Counted from the first letter of the stretch, positions 1-9,073 are shown. The stretch is 64,000 nt of DNA from Lysobacter helvus (GCF_018406645.1 NZ_AP024546.1:1364001-1428000); one strand, 5' to 3'. Numbers and translations: made by a program. Notes: a model not told the origin generated them from the letters alone.

Positions 1-779
1 ACCTGGTGTTCGGCGCGCGTGCGCAGCGTGATGTTGGCGGCGCCGGCTTCGATCGCGTTGCGCACGAGGTTCCAGGTGCTTTGCGTGAGGCGATCGGGAT
101 CGCCGAGCACGTCGGGCAACGATGGGTCGTAATCGCGCACGAGGCGCACCGCCCAGCCTGCGTCGGTTTCCGCAAGGCGCAATACGCGTTCGAGTACGAC
201 GTGGATGTTGAGCGGTTCGAACGGGCGTGGCGGCGCGGGCGACAGCAAACGATCGAGCAGCGCGGTGAGGCGATCGACTTCGGATTCGACGAGCGCGGTG
301 AGTTCGCGGCCGGTGGCATCGTCGGCGACGCGGCGCGCGAGCAATTGCGCGGCGCCTTTCAGGCCCGCGAGCGGATTGCGCAGTTCATGCGCGAGGCCTT
401 TCAGCGCCGCGGACAACGCACTCGGCAACAACTGCGCGGGATCCTCGCCGGGAAATTCGTCGACCGGATGCGCTTCCACCCACCAGCCGCCCGCATCGCG
501 CGCGGACAACGCGACGTCGGCGAAGCGCGGCGCATCGCTGCCGGGGAAGGCGAGGGGAATGCGGCGCAGGCGCGCGCCTTCGAGCGCGGGATCGGACAGG
601 GCGCGCGCGAACGCATCGCCTTCGAACTCGAGCGCCGCCAGCGGCACGCCCATCAACCGCTTCGCGCTGACACCCAGCCATCGCGCACACGCCGCGTTCG
701 CCCCTTCCACGCGGCCATCGGCGCCCGTCCAGGCGATGGGCGTGGTGAGCAGGTCGAAGGCGAGGGCGCGGTCGGACAT
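1..779 (-). CDS. ntrB: Nitrogen regulation sensor histidine kinase NtrB (partial)
   Basis: The gene starts with ATG at 779 and runs off the left edge, so only about 259 N-terminal residues are visible. A PAS-like sensor region (residues about 5-100) is followed by the H-box HELRNPL with the phospho-accepting His131, a dimerisation helix and an N-box NLVRNAIEAG. This order and the HELRNPLAG sequence are typical of NtrB (GlnL), the cytoplasmic kinase/phosphatase that controls NtrC in response to PII. The C-terminal ATP-lid is outside the window. ntrC is expected just beyond position 1 but cannot be seen. The gene is divergent from the acetyltransferase at 828. The sigma-54/NtrC-type control region of glnA in this window is the likely target of its pathway. 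Confidence 0.9.
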   Translation of the reverse strand, partial: MSDRALAFDLLTTPIAWTGADGRVEGANAACARWLGVSAKRLMGVPLAALEFEGDAFARALSDPALEGARLRRIPLAFPGSDAPRFADVALSARDAGGWWVEAHPVDEFPGEDPAQLLPSALSAALKGLAHELRNPLAGLKGAAQLLARRVADDATGRELTALVESEVDRLTALLDRLLSPAPPRPFEPLNIHVVLERVLRLAETDAGWAVRLVRDYDPSLPDVLGDPDRLTQSTWNLVRNAIEAGAANITLRTRAEHQ

Positions 780-815
780 TGCACCAATGTAGTGCGAGCG
801 GGGCCGGAGCGCACG

Positions 816-827
816 TAAGATCGGGCG
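816..827 (+). promoter_or_regulatory. Leaderless-type -10 box for the acetyltransferase gene
   Basis: TAAGAT lies at 816-821 and is followed by only 6 nt before the ATG at 828, so a transcript starting about 7 nt after the -10 box would begin at or next to the start codon. No Shine-Dalgarno-like sequence is seen. No good -35 box is visible at 16-18 bp, so the call rests on the -10 match and the same arrangement at five other genes here. Confidence 0.45.
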
Positions 828-1286
828 ATGAACACCATCGTGATCCGCGACCTCGCCCCCGCCGACCGCCTGCAATGGGAGGGCCTGTGGGCCGGCTACA
901 ACGCCTTCTATGGCCGGCAGGGCGACACCGCCGTCCCGGCGGAGGTCATCGAAACGACCTGGACCCGGTTCTTCGATCCGGCCGAACCCATGCACGCCCT
1001 GGTCGCCGACCGGGCGGGCACCTTGCTGGGGCTCACGCACTACCTCTTCCACCGCAGCACCATCCAGCTGCAGCCCACCTGCTACCTGCAGGACCTCTTC
1101 ACCGCAGAGGCGGCGCGCGGCACCGGCATCGGGCGCGCCCTGATCGAAGCGGTCTACGCCCGCGCCCGTGCAGCGGGTTCCCCCCGCGTCTACTGGCAAA
1201 CGCACGAAACCAACACGACGGCGATGCGACTCTACGACCAGGTGGCCGAGCGTTCGTGCTTCCTCGTCTATCGCAAGATCTTCTGA
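828..1286 (+). CDS. GNAT family N-acetyltransferase
   Basis: This 152-residue single-domain protein has the GNAT acetyl-CoA pyrophosphate-binding motif ARGTGIGRAL (about residues 101-110), preceded by the beta-4 segment LQDLFT and followed by the C-terminal YDQVAERSCFLVYRK segment that closes the acyl-CoA fold. Such enzymes move an acetyl group from acetyl-CoA to an amine of a small molecule or protein. The acceptor cannot be told from sequence. Family members with the order TCYLQDLFT...RGTGIGRALI are often annotated as diamine or ribosomal-type acetyltransferases. It is followed after 17 bp by a small gene in the same direction, so the two may be co-transcribed. The ATG at 828 is chosen because it starts the first beta strand. 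Confidence 0.85.
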   Translation: MNTIVIRDLAPADRLQWEGLWAGYNAFYGRQGDTAVPAEVIETTWTRFFDPAEPMHALVADRAGTLLGLTHYLFHRSTIQLQPTCYLQDLFTAEAARGTGIGRALIEAVYARARAAGSPRVYWQTHETNTTAMRLYDQVAERSCFLVYRKIF

Positions 1287-1303
1287 GCCGCAGGGAGCGA
1301 GAC

Positions 1304-1564
1304 ATGGCCGAAAGCCGCGATTACCTCGAGATGGCCTTCCACTCGATCACCTGTTTCAGCGACGACGGCAAGCTGGACCTGGGCGAACTCAATCGCATCG
1401 TCGCGATCGCCGAAGCCGACGGCGTGGTGGACGACAACGAGAAGCGCGTGCTGAAGGGCATCCTCGGCCGCGTGCGCCCGCAGGAAGTGGACGGGGCGCT
1501 GCAGGCGCGGATCACGGAGTTGTCGAAGACGCTCGGCGTGGACCTGGCGTTGAAGCAGGACTGA
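1304..1564 (+). CDS. Small TerB/EF-hand-like acidic protein
   Basis: The product has 86 residues, starting at ATG 1304 behind GGGAG at 1293-1297. It is acidic and mostly helical. It contains two acidic loops, DDGKLDLGEL (about residues 20-29) and a DGVVDDNEK segment, each placed as in EF-hand or TerB-like helical proteins. No transmembrane segment or signal peptide is seen. The arrangement suggests a soluble metal- or protein-binding module, but no function can be assigned. It sits 17 bp after the GNAT gene and ends 20 bp from the convergent ung gene. Confidence 0.65.
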   Translation: MAESRDYLEMAFHSITCFSDDGKLDLGELNRIVAIAEADGVVDDNEKRVLKGILGRVRPQEVDGALQARITELSKTLGVDLALKQD

Positions 1565-1584
1565 CGCGCGTCAGCGCGTGTTGG

Positions 1585-2286
1585 TCAAGGCAGGCGCCAG
1601 TCGATCGGCGCTTGCCCGTGCCGCACCAGGTATTCGTTCGTCTTCGAGAAGTGCCCGCATCCGATGAACCCGCGGTGCGCACTCAGCGGCGAAGGATGCG
1701 GCGCCTTCAGCACGCGATGGCGGCCGGTGTCGATCACCTTGCCCTTCGCCTGCGCATAGGCGCCCCACAGCAGGAACACGAGATGCTCGCGTTCGTTGGC
1801 GAGCACTTCCACGATGCGGTCGGTGAAGCATTCCCAGCCTTTCCCCGCGTGCGCGCCGGCCTTGCCTTCTTCGACGGTAAGCACGGCGTTGAGCAGCAGC
1901 ACGCCTTGTTCGGCCCAGTGCGTGAGGCAGCCGTGCGCAGGCCGCGGGATGCCGAGGTCGCGCTGCAATTCCTTGAACACGTTGTCGAGCGACGGCGGGA
2001 TCGCGGTGCCGGGCTGCACGGAGAAACACAAGCCGTGCGCCTGTCCGAAGCCGTGGTACGGATCCTGGCCGAGGATCACCACTTTCACCTTGTCGAACGG
2101 CGTGGCGTCCAGCGCGGCGAACACCTGCGGCAACGGCGGGAACACCTGCGCGCCCTTCGCCCGACGCTCGCGCAGGAACGCGGACAGCGCCTGCATGTCG
2201 TCGCGCAACAGGTAATCGCCGATGCGCGATTTCCAGCCCGGTTCGAGGCGAACGCGGTCGGTGTTCGCGGACGGTGCGTCCGTCAT
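1585..2286 (-). CDS. ung: Uracil-DNA glycosylase (family 1)
   Basis: This 233-residue enzyme removes uracil from DNA and starts base-excision repair. The water-activating motif GQDPYH is at residues 73-78 with catalytic Asp75. The uracil-recognition region GLCFSV follows, and the C-terminal DNA-intercalation motif HPSPLS is present. Length and motif order match bacterial family-1 Ung. The start ATG (2284-2286) overlaps the stop of the upstream receiver gene as ATGA, making it the last gene of a translationally coupled minus-strand set ftsE-ftsX-receiver-ung. Confidence 0.97.
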   Translation of the reverse strand: MTDAPSANTDRVRLEPGWKSRIGDYLLRDDMQALSAFLRERRAKGAQVFPPLPQVFAALDATPFDKVKVVILGQDPYHGFGQAHGLCFSVQPGTAIPPSLDNVFKELQRDLGIPRPAHGCLTHWAEQGVLLLNAVLTVEEGKAGAHAGKGWECFTDRIVEVLANEREHLVFLLWGAYAQAKGKVIDTGRHRVLKAPHPSPLSAHRGFIGCGHFSKTNEYLVRHGQAPIDWRLP

Positions 2287-3128
2287 GCGTCGAGGCTGCG
2301 CTGCTCCGGCATCTTCGCCACGCGCAGCTGGAACAGGGTCTTGGTGACGAGCAGGCGTTCTTCGATCGGCTTGAGCACCAGGTCGTTGGCCCCTTCGCGC
2401 AACAGGCCGCTCTGGTTGTCCTTGTTCTCGTCGCCCGTCATCACCAGCACCGGCAACTGGCGTTTGCCGTAGCGGAAATCGTTGCGGATGCTCGCGAGCA
2501 GGTCGCGGCCGCTGAGCTCGCCCTTCAGGTACACGTCGGTGAGCACGAGGTCCGCGCCGGGTGCATCGGGGCTGTCGCGGAAGGTTTCGAGATGCTTGAG
2601 CGCGTCTTCGGCGCTGATCGTGTGCACGACCTGCAGGCCCTGGCGTTCGAGCATGCGCTTGGTCGCCATCGCGACGACCCGGCTGTCTTCCACGTAGAGC
2701 ACGCGCGCGCCGGCGACGGGTTCGGGTTGCACGTAGCCGCGGATGAACGCGGCGAGCGCGTTGTGGCCGAGGCCCTTGTCGAAATAATCGGTGACGTCTT
2801 CGCTCAGGCTGCGGTCTTCCAGGCGCGATTGCGCTTCGCCGGACACCACGATCACCGGCACGTAGGCCTGGCCGGACGCGGCGCGCACCATCTTCGCGAC
2901 CGCCATGCCGTCGCCGTCGGGCAGGGACAGCGCGGTGGTGACCAGGTGGAACGGGCCGGTGTCGAGCGCAGCGCGCGCTTCGGCCACGCCCGCGCAACCG
3001 ACCACCTCGACGTTCGGCAATTCCTTCACCAGCACGTCGCCGATCAACTTGCGCACGAGCTTGGAGCCATCGACGACGAGCACGCGCGGTGCGTCGCTGA
3101 TGAGATGCCGGAGGTCCTGGCTGCTCAT
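2283..3128 (-). CDS. Tandem receiver-domain response regulator
   Basis: The 281-residue protein consists of two CheY-like receiver domains and no output domain. Domain 1 (about residues 14-132) is degenerate: the acidic pair is Asp20-Gly21, and the position of the phosphorylated Asp is Ala66 (context [12 protein letters not shown]). The conserved Lys is kept (Lys119). Domain 2 (about 141-270) is canonical, with VEDS, Asp198 in LTDVYL and Lys253 in LKP. It therefore looks like a pseudo-receiver joined to a working receiver, probably acting by protein-protein contact. Start and stop overlap ftsX and ung as ATGA, so it is translated with the ftsEX operon. No kinase is adjacent. Confidence 0.9.
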   Translation of the reverse strand: MSSQDLRHLISDAPRVLVVDGSKLVRKLIGDVLVKELPNVEVVGCAGVAEARAALDTGPFHLVTTALSLPDGDGMAVAKMVRAASGQAYVPVIVVSGEAQSRLEDRSLSEDVTDYFDKGLGHNALAAFIRGYVQPEPVAGARVLYVEDSRVVAMATKRMLERQGLQVVHTISAEDALKHLETFRDSPDAPGADLVLTDVYLKGELSGRDLLASIRNDFRYGKRQLPVLVMTGDENKDNQSGLLREGANDLVLKPIEERLLVTKTLFQLRVAKMPEQRSLDA

Positions 3129-4087
3129 CGCGTGGGCCGCGTCTGGCGCAGGAAGTGGCTGGTGACGACGCCCGCGCCGATCCAGCCGAGCAACGTGGCG
3201 CCGCCGATCACGATCGCGGCCTGCAACGGATCGACGCCCTGCAGGGTGAAGCCGCTGCCGTAACTGTTGGCGAGGTCCGCCAGCGGCGCGCGCAACGCCA
3301 TCCATGCACCGGTGAGCAATGCGAGCGCGAGTGCGCCGGCCGCGAGCCCGTACCAGATGCCCAGGTACAGGAACGGGCGGCGAATGAAGCCGTCGCTCGC
3401 ACCGAGCAACTGCAGCACGCCGATTTCGTCGCGCCGCGACTGGATGTCCAGGCGCACGGTGTTGCCGACGACGAGCAGCGCCCCCAGGCTCAGCAATGCC
3501 GCAAGCACGAGCGCCACGCGCCCGCCGAAGCGCAACCAGTTGTCCAGGCGCGAACGCCACACGGCGTCGTGCTGCACGAGGTCGACATCCGGCAATGCGC
3601 GCAAGGATTCGGCGAGCGTGAGGTCATCGCCGCGCGGCACCACCAGCAGCGCGTAGGGCAGGGGGTTGTCGTCGGCCCCGGTGGCGGCGAGTGCATCGAT
3701 CGCCTCGCCCAGGCCGTCCTGCGCGCGCAGCACCTGCAAGCCTTCGTCCGGCGTGCGCACGACGACCGAAGCGACTTCATCGCGCTTGCGCAATGTGTCG
3801 GCGACTGCGTTCGCATGCGCCGCATCGACGCCCGTCTTGAGGAACACCGAGATCTGCCGCGAGCTCTGCACCTCGCCCGCGAAGCGCTGCACGTTGCCCA
3901 GCACCACCCACAGGCCGAGCGGCAACGCGAGCGCCACCGCCATCACGCCGACGGTGAGCAAGGTGGCCCAGGGCTTGCGGAACACGCGCCCGAGGCTCGC
4001 GACGAAGCTGTAGAGATGATGGTCGACCCACGCACCGGGGCCGCTGGAATGGGTGCGCTTGTCGCGCACGGCAGCTGCCTCAGGCAT
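3125..4087 (-). CDS. ftsX: Cell division ABC transporter permease FtsX
   Basis: FtsX is the inner-membrane partner of FtsE; together they couple cytokinetic ring status to periplasmic amidase activation. The 320-residue protein has the family layout: a cytoplasmic N-terminus, TM1 (about 42-66), a large periplasmic loop, then three TM segments in the last 130 residues. The conserved region after TM2, with [22 protein letters not shown], lies at about 213-234. The start ATG at 4087 overlaps the end of ftsE by 8 bp, and the stop overlaps the receiver gene. Length is in the usual range. Confidence 0.96.
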   Translation of the reverse strand: MPEAAAVRDKRTHSSGPGAWVDHHLYSFVASLGRVFRKPWATLLTVGVMAVALALPLGLWVVLGNVQRFAGEVQSSRQISVFLKTGVDAAHANAVADTLRKRDEVASVVVRTPDEGLQVLRAQDGLGEAIDALAATGADDNPLPYALLVVPRGDDLTLAESLRALPDVDLVQHDAVWRSRLDNWLRFGGRVALVLAALLSLGALLVVGNTVRLDIQSRRDEIGVLQLLGASDGFIRRPFLYLGIWYGLAAGALALALLTGAWMALRAPLADLANSYGSGFTLQGVDPLQAAIVIGGATLLGWIGAGVVTSHFLRQTRPTR

Positions 4088-4769
4088 CGGCGAGCTCCTC
4101 CGGCGAGATGTCGTCGGCCAGTCGCCCCTGGTCCAGCACCAGCACGCGCTTGCGCATGCGCTTGATCAGGCCGAGGTCGTGGCTGGCGACGAGCACGCTG
4201 GTGCCGGTTTCCGGCAGCGCGGCGAACAGCGCCATGATTTCGGCCGACAAGGTGGGGTCGAGGTTGCCGGTGGGTTCGTCGGCGACGAGCATCGCCGGTT
4301 CTGCCACGAGCGCGCGCGCGATGCCGACGCGTTGCTGTTCGCCGGCCGAGAGTTGCGAGGGCAGGGCGCGTTCGCGCGGGCCCAGGCCGAGGCGTTCGAG
4401 CATCGAGCGCACGCGCTTGCCGATCTCGCCGCGCTTCATGCCGCGCAGGATCAGCGGGAGCGCGACGTTCTCGCCCACGCTGCGGTCCATCAGCAACTGG
4501 TGGTTCTGGTAGACCACGCCGACCGAACGCCGGTGCAGCGCGACCTTCCCGCCGCGCACCTTCGCCAGGTTGCGATCGCCGAACAGCACGGCGCCGCGCG
4601 AAGGACGCTCCGCCAGCTGGATCAACTTGAGCAGCGTGCTCTTGCCAGCGCCAGAGTGGCCGGTGACGAACAGCATCTCGCCGGGCGCGACGTCGAAGCT
4701 CACCTCCGACAGCGCGACATGCCCGCCCGGGTATTGCTTGCTGACATTGTCGAAGCGCAGGACCGACAT
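4080..4769 (-). CDS. ftsE: Cell division ATP-binding protein FtsE
   Basis: This 229-residue ABC ATPase drives FtsX. Walker A is GHSGAGKST (about residues 36-44), the Q-loop is in VYQNHQLL, the signature is LSAGEQQR and Walker B is MLVADEPTGNLD, followed by an H-loop His in LVASHD. I choose ATG 4769 (MSVLRFDNVSKQYPGG) because it matches the usual FtsE N-terminus; an in-frame ATG 51 bp further upstream would add an unlikely Arg-rich leader. It is the first gene of the ftsEX-receiver-ung operon. rhlB ends 90 bp upstream on the same strand, with a hairpin between. Confidence 0.96.
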   Translation of the reverse strand: MSVLRFDNVSKQYPGGHVALSEVSFDVAPGEMLFVTGHSGAGKSTLLKLIQLAERPSRGAVLFGDRNLAKVRGGKVALHRRSVGVVYQNHQLLMDRSVGENVALPLILRGMKRGEIGKRVRSMLERLGLGPRERALPSQLSAGEQQRVGIARALVAEPAMLVADEPTGNLDPTLSAEIMALFAALPETGTSVLVASHDLGLIKRMRKRVLVLDQGRLADDISPEELADA

Positions 4770-4819
4770 CGGCGTGCGGCGCATCCGTGGGACGAGGGCC
4801 CGCAGTATCGCCGGAGCCA

Positions 4820-4843
4820 ACCGCCGCGGCTAGGCGCGGCGGT
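4820..4843 (-). terminator. Hairpin between rhlB and ftsE
   Basis: A perfect 9-bp inverted repeat (ACCGCCGCG / CGCGGCGGT) with a 6-nt loop lies between the rhlB stop and the ftsE start. It has no T-run, so it is either a weak or factor-assisted terminator after rhlB or a stem in the ftsE leader. Confidence 0.4.
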
Positions 4844-4859
4844 GCGGATCATCGGATCG

Positions 4860-6563
4860 TCAGTGCTGCGAGCGCGGTGCGCGCGTGACCAGCGCCTTCA
4901 GGCCCTTCGCGACGCGGGACAGCAGCGAGGGGCTGGCGTCGGGCACGGAGGCCGGCTTGGCGCCGACCTGCGCGGGCGCGGACTGCTGCATCGGCAGCGC
5001 GTCGGCGCCTTCGATGCGCTTGCCGCCGCGACGACGACGACGCTTGCGCGGCGCGCGTTCGGCATCCGGCGCGCCTTCGACCGAGGCCTGCGGCGGGCGC
5101 GGGGGCCTGGGTGCGGCGGCCACGGGCTGCGGCGCGCTGCCATCGACGGCCGCGGCAGCGGGCACGCCTTCGGGCTTGCGCGGCGGGCGCGGACCGCGCT
5201 CACCGTGCGGGCGACGCTCGCCGGGGCGCCCGCCGCCGGGCGACGAACGCCCCGCGCCAGGCTTGCTGCGACCACCGCCACGGCGTTCTTCGTCCGCGGC
5301 CTTCTGCTCGCGCGCTTCGCGGAAGATGGAACTGACGCTTTCTTCCGGCTCCGCGCCTTCCACCACCGGGCGGGGCGTGCGCGGCATCGCGACCAGCATG
5401 TCGGCGGTGACGTGCTCGCCCGGGATCTTCTGGTCGATGAAGGCTTCGATGTCGGGCAGCGACATGCCGTAGCGCTCGCAGGCGAAGCTGATCGCGTCGC
5501 CCTCGGCGCCCAGGCGGGCGGTGCGGCCGATGCGGTGGACGTAGTCCTCGGCGTCGAACGGCAGGTCGTAGTTGTAGACGTGCGAGACGCCATCGATGTG
5601 CAGGCCGCGCGCGGCGACGTCGGTGGCCACCAGGATCTCGAGCTGGCCGGCCTGGAACTTCTTGAGCAGCGACTCGCGCTTCTTCTGCGGCACGTCGCCG
5701 GAGAGCACGCCGACGCGGTAGCCGGCCTTCTCCAGCGCGCGCGCCACGCGTTCGACGAACGCCTTGGTGTTCACGAACACCATCGTCCGCGCGCCTTCGC
5801 TGCGCGAGAGCAGGCCGATGAGGAGCGGGATCTTCTCTTCGTCGGCCGGGTAGTAGATCTTCTGGCGGACGCGCGCGGCGGTGATGGACTCGGTCTCGAC
5901 GACCAGCTTCTCCGGCTCGTTCATGTGTTCGTAGGCCAGCTCGAGCACGCGGTGCGAGAGCGTGGCGGAGAACAGCAGCGTCTGGCGCTCGGTGCGCACC
6001 GGCATGCGGCGCAGCAGGAAGCGGATGTCCTTGATGAAGCCCAGGTCGAACATGCGGTCGGCTTCGTCCAGCACGCACATCTCGCACGCGTGCAGCGAAA
6101 CCACCTTGTGCTGCTTGACGTAGTCGATCAGGCGGCCGGGCGTGGCGATGATGACGTCGGCGCCCGACTGCAGGATCTGGCGCTGCTTGTCGTAATCCAC
6201 GCCGCCGTAGACCAGCGCGAACTTCAGGCCCAGCGCGTCGGCGAACTTCACCGCGTCCTTGTGGATCTGGATCGCCAGTTCGCGCGTGGGCGCCAGGATC
6301 AGCGCGCGCGGATCTTCCGGCTTGCGATCGGCCAGCGCCGGGCGCGTGAGCAGGCGGTTGATGACGGCGATCAGGAACGCCAGCGTCTTGCCGGTGCCGG
6401 TCTGCGCCTGGCCGGCGACGTCGCGGCCCGCGAGGGCGAGCGGCAGGGTGAGCGCCTGGATCGGCGTGCAGCGGTTGAACCCCGCGGCTTCCAGGCCGGC
6501 GAGCAGCGCCGGATGGAGGTCGAACTCGGAGAAGGCGATATCGGTAAGGGGCTTGTCGCTCAT
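4860..6563 (-). CDS. rhlB: ATP-dependent DEAD-box RNA helicase RhlB-like
   Basis: The 567-residue helicase unwinds RNA. The core (about residues 10-420) shows the Q-motif ahead of [19 protein letters not shown], the DEAD box in [12 protein letters not shown] in [16 protein letters not shown] and [10 protein letters not shown]. The first residues [13 protein letters not shown] match RhlB of gamma-proteobacteria, where the enzyme works in the RNA degradosome. The last 140 residues are a low-complexity basic tail rich in Gly, Arg and Pro, ending with an [11 protein letters not shown] cluster, as expected for RNA binding. It is divergent from trxA across 196 bp. TAGACT (6688-6693, minus strand) is a possible -10 box. 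The ATG at 6563 is chosen; upstream in-frame ATGs lack coding character. Confidence 0.93.
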   Translation of the reverse strand: MSDKPLTDIAFSEFDLHPALLAGLEAAGFNRCTPIQALTLPLALAGRDVAGQAQTGTGKTLAFLIAVINRLLTRPALADRKPEDPRALILAPTRELAIQIHKDAVKFADALGLKFALVYGGVDYDKQRQILQSGADVIIATPGRLIDYVKQHKVVSLHACEMCVLDEADRMFDLGFIKDIRFLLRRMPVRTERQTLLFSATLSHRVLELAYEHMNEPEKLVVETESITAARVRQKIYYPADEEKIPLLIGLLSRSEGARTMVFVNTKAFVERVARALEKAGYRVGVLSGDVPQKKRESLLKKFQAGQLEILVATDVAARGLHIDGVSHVYNYDLPFDAEDYVHRIGRTARLGAEGDAISFACERYGMSLPDIEAFIDQKIPGEHVTADMLVAMPRTPRPVVEGAEPEESVSSIFREAREQKAADEERRGGGRSKPGAGRSSPGGGRPGERRPHGERGPRPPRKPEGVPAAAAVDGSAPQPVAAAPRPPRPPQASVEGAPDAERAPRKRRRRRGGKRIEGADALPMQQSAPAQVGAKPASVPDASPSLLSRVAKGLKALVTRAPRSQH

Positions 6564-6759
6564 GCGTCGGAAGGCTGCCTGTGGGGCGCGGTGGTCGCCC
6601 TTGCGTCGGGGGGCGTCCGCGAAGCAGACTGCCGGCCATCGATTCGGGGGTGCGGGCGGGGCTTGAAGCCGCCGCGGATAGCGCCCAAGTCTAGCAGCAG
6701 CCCGCGGCGCACCGAGCGCCAGGCTGCCTTCCCACGCCCAAGCAGTTCCGAGGACGCAC

Positions 6760-7086
6760 ATGAACGACAACGTCATCCACGCCACCGACGCCGATTTCGA
6801 CGCCCAGGTCCTCACTGCCCAGGGCCCGGTGCTGGTGGATTTCTGGGCGACGTGGTGCGGTCCCTGCAAGATGATCGCCCCGGCGCTCGACGAGCTGGCC
6901 TCCACCTATGCCGGCCGCGCCAAGGTCGTGAAGGTCGACATCGACCAGAACCGCAACATCGCGATGAAGTACCACGTGCGCTCCATCCCGACCCTGCTGC
7001 TCTTCAAGAACGGCCAGGTCCAGGCCACCCAGATCGGCGCGGTGGGCAAGGCCCAGCTGGCGCAGATGCTGGACAAGGCGCTCTGA
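6760..7086 (+). CDS. trxA: Thioredoxin 1
   Basis: This 108-residue thioredoxin reduces protein disulfides in the cytoplasm and is recycled by thioredoxin reductase. The active site WCGPC has Cys33 and Cys36, the buried Asp is in VDFWATWC, and the cis-proline is in SIPTLLLF. Length equals the E. coli protein. GAGGA at 6752-6756 is the ribosome-binding site. It stands alone between divergent rhlB and downstream rho, an order also found in E. coli, where trxA precedes rho. Confidence 0.98.
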   Translation: MNDNVIHATDADFDAQVLTAQGPVLVDFWATWCGPCKMIAPALDELASTYAGRAKVVKVDIDQNRNIAMKYHVRSIPTLLLFKNGQVQATQIGAVGKAQLAQMLDKAL

Positions 7087-7095
7087 GATGACCCC

Positions 7096-7117
7096 CGGCC
7101 GTGCCTTCGCGCGGCCG
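7096..7117 (+). terminator. Hairpin after trxA
   Basis: A 9-bp stem with one G-T wobble (CGGCCGTGC / GCGCGGCCG) closes on a CTTC loop 9 nt after the trxA stop. There is no following T-run, so termination would be weak or Rho-assisted, and some transcription may pass into rho. Confidence 0.45.
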
Positions 7118-7157
7118 ACACTTGCTGAATTCCACACTTGCCATCAGCGGGGCACGC

Positions 7158-7186
7158 TTGCCGCCGCGTCGGGCCAGTGCTAGTTT
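7158..7186 (+). promoter_or_regulatory. Candidate rho promoter
   Basis: TTGCCG (7158-7163) and TAGTTT (7181-7186) are separated by 17 bp, and a TG precedes the -10 box by one base. Transcription would start near 7193, giving a leader of about 100 nt before the rho start at 7292. Confidence 0.5.
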
Positions 7187-7217
7187 CGCTGCACCCGGCG
7201 CAGGCGAAAGCGCGCCG

Positions 7218-7282
7218 CACCCTTCTGAAACCCTCTCCTGAAACCCCGCCCGCGCATCCGCGGGCGCTCGCCGCTTAGCGAG
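7218..7282 (+). promoter_or_regulatory. rho leader: C-rich rut-like tract and two hairpins
   Basis: The leader has a C-rich, G-poor tract at 7218-7251 (18 C, 3 G in 34 nt) carrying CTGAAACCC twice with a 13-nt period. Next come a perfect 8-bp hairpin CGCCCGCG / CGCGGGCG (7247-7266) and a 5-bp hairpin CTCGC / GCGAG (7267-7282) that covers the start of the AGGA ribosome-binding site. C-rich, unstructured RNA is what Rho binds, so autogenous control, known for E. coli rho, is a reasonable inference. Confidence 0.45.
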
Positions 7283-7291
7283 GATCCCTAC

Positions 7292-9049
7292 TTGTCCGAC
7301 CAGAATTCCGACTCCGGCGCCGTCGCCGAGAAGCGCGTGCGCAAGCCGCGTGCAGCCGCCGCCAGCACCGATGCGGCCGCGCCCGCCGCCAGCGCACCGC
7401 CGGCCGAAAGCGCGCCCGTCGCGCCGCCGCAGGCCCCGCAGGCGCCGCAGCAGCAACCGCAGGCGCCGCAGCAGCAACAGCCGCAGCAGCACCAGCAGCA
7501 GCGCCAGCAGCACCAGAACCAGAACCAGAACCAGCAGCAACACCAGAACCAGAACCAGAATCCCCAGCAGCAGGGCGGCGGCCAGCAGGCCGACGGCGGC
7601 GACCAGGGCGATGACGGCGGCGATGGCCAGGGCCGCTTCAACAACAACCGCCGCGACCGCTTCCGCAACCGCCGAGACCGCCAGCGCGAGCGTTACCGCG
7701 ACGACGGCATGCCGCAGGACCAGGGCGCGAACGAACAGCAGCACTTCCCGCAGCGCCCGATGCCGAGCGTGCCGGAAGGCTTCCCGCAGTACTCCCTCAG
7801 CGACCTCAAGCGCATGCCTGCGCCGAAGCTGCTGGAGATCGCCGAACAGCTGAACATCTCCGAAGGCGTGGCCCGCGCCCGCAAGCAGGACGTGATCTTC
7901 GCGCTGCTGAAGGTGCTCACGCGCCACGGTGAAGGCGTCGCCGCAGACGGCGTGCTCGAAATCCTGCCGGACGGCTTCGGCTTCCTCCGCGCGGCCGAAG
8001 CCAGCTACCTGGCCGGCCCGGACGACACGTACATCTCGCCGAGCCAGATCCGCCGCTTCAACCTGCGCACGGGCGATCACCTGTCCGGCCGCATCCGCTT
8101 CCCGAAGGATGGCGAGCGCTACTTCGCGCTGTCGGTGGTCGACACGATCAACGGCGAGCCGCTGGAAGCCTCGAAGAACAAGGTGCTGTTCGAGAACCTC
8201 ACCCCGCTGTTCCCGCGCCGCCGCTTCACGCTGGAGCGCGGCAACGGCAGCACCGAGGACATCTCGGGCCGCATCCTCGACCTGATGGCGCCGCAGGGCA
8301 AAGGCCAGCGCGCACTGATCGTTTCGCCGCCGAAGGCGGGCAAGACGATGATGCTGCAGCAGGTCGCCACCGCGATCACCACCAACCACCCGGACGTGCA
8401 CCTGATCGTGCTGCTCATCGACGAGCGCCCGGAAGAAGTGACCGAAATGCAGCGCACCGTGCGCGGCGAGGTCATCTCCTCCACGTTCGACGAACCCGCC
8501 GCGCGCCACGTGCAGGTCGCCGAAATGGTGATCGAGCGCGCCAAGCGCCTGGTCGAGCACAAGAAGGATGTCGTCATCCTGCTCGACTCCATCACCCGCC
8601 TGGCCCGCGCGTACAACAACGTCGTCCCGAGCTCCGGCAAGGTGCTCACCGGCGGCGTGGACGCCAACGCGCTGCACCGCCCGAAGCGTTTCTTCGGCGC
8701 GGCGCGCAACGTGGAAGAAGGCGGCTCGCTGACCATCATCGCCACCGCGCTGGTCGAAACCGGCAGCAAGATGGACGAGGTGATCTACGAAGAGTTCAAG
8801 GGCACCGGCAACTCCGAAGTGCTCCTGAGCCGCCGCATCACCGAAAAGCGCGTCTACCCGGCGATCGACATCAACCGTTCGGGCACGCGCCGCGAAGACC
8901 TCCTCATCGAGCCGGAAATGCTCCAGAAGATCTGGATCCTCCGGAAGCTCCTGCACCCGATGGACGAGATCGCCGCGATGGAATTCCTGCTCGACAAGAT
9001 GAAGAACACGAAGTCCAACGACGAGTTCTTCGGCTCGATGAAGCGCTGA
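7292..9049 (+). CDS. rho: Transcription termination factor Rho with Q/N-rich N-terminal extension
   Basis: Rho is the hexameric RNA-dependent ATPase that ends transcription. The 585-residue protein starts with TTG at 7292 behind an AGCGAGGA ribosome-binding site. The conserved body begins near residue 167 (YSLSDLKRM), with the RNA-binding cold-shock domain at about 215-290, Walker A PPKAGKT at 346-352, Walker B in [15 protein letters not shown] and the secondary RNA-binding loops. E. coli Rho has 419 residues; the extra 165 here form an Ala/Pro-rich start, a Gln/Asn tract (35 of residues 47-94), a Gly/Asp stretch and an Arg-rich stretch (about 115-136). The insert is in frame and is followed by perfectly conserved Rho sequence. 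Confidence 0.98.
   Translation: MSDQNSDSGAVAEKRVRKPRAAAASTDAAAPAASAPPAESAPVAPPQAPQAPQQQPQAPQQQQPQQHQQQRQQHQNQNQNQQQHQNQNQNPQQQGGGQQADGGDQGDDGGDGQGRFNNNRRDRFRNRRDRQRERYRDDGMPQDQGANEQQHFPQRPMPSVPEGFPQYSLSDLKRMPAPKLLEIAEQLNISEGVARARKQDVIFALLKVLTRHGEGVAADGVLEILPDGFGFLRAAEASYLAGPDDTYISPSQIRRFNLRTGDHLSGRIRFPKDGERYFALSVVDTINGEPLEASKNKVLFENLTPLFPRRRFTLERGNGSTEDISGRILDLMAPQGKGQRALIVSPPKAGKTMMLQQVATAITTNHPDVHLIVLLIDERPEEVTEMQRTVRGEVISSTFDEPAARHVQVAEMVIERAKRLVEHKKDVVILLDSITRLARAYNNVVPSSGKVLTGGVDANALHRPKRFFGAARNVEEGGSLTIIATALVETGSKMDEVIYEEFKGTGNSEVLLSRRITEKRVYPAIDINRSGTRREDLLIEPEMLQKIWILRKLLHPMDEIAAMEFLLDKMKNTKSNDEFFGSMKR
7514..7561 (+). repeat. In-frame hexanucleotide repeat in rho
   Basis: CAGAAC occurs three times in tandem (7514-7531). 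After a 12-nt CAG/CAA-rich spacer come two more units and a CAGAAT. It encodes alternating Gln-Asn. The unit length of 6 keeps the frame, so copy number could change by slippage without breaking rho. Confidence 0.85.
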
Positions 9050-9073
9050 TATCGGCTTCCGGCAGGAAAAGAA

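Noticed and set aside
6-818. Plus-strand frame at the left edge
   Set aside because: The minus strand encodes an unmistakable NtrB with H-box and N-box; this frame is its shadow.
4053-7091. Long antisense reading frame (1012 codons) across ftsE, rhlB and trxA
   Set aside because: It has no recognisable family pattern, and the opposite frames encode clear FtsE, RhlB and TrxA. High GC at third positions removes stops from antisense frames.
7514-7561. Short regular repeats that could suggest a CRISPR-like array
   Set aside because: The 6-bp unit has no spacers, is in frame within rho and encodes Gln-Asn.
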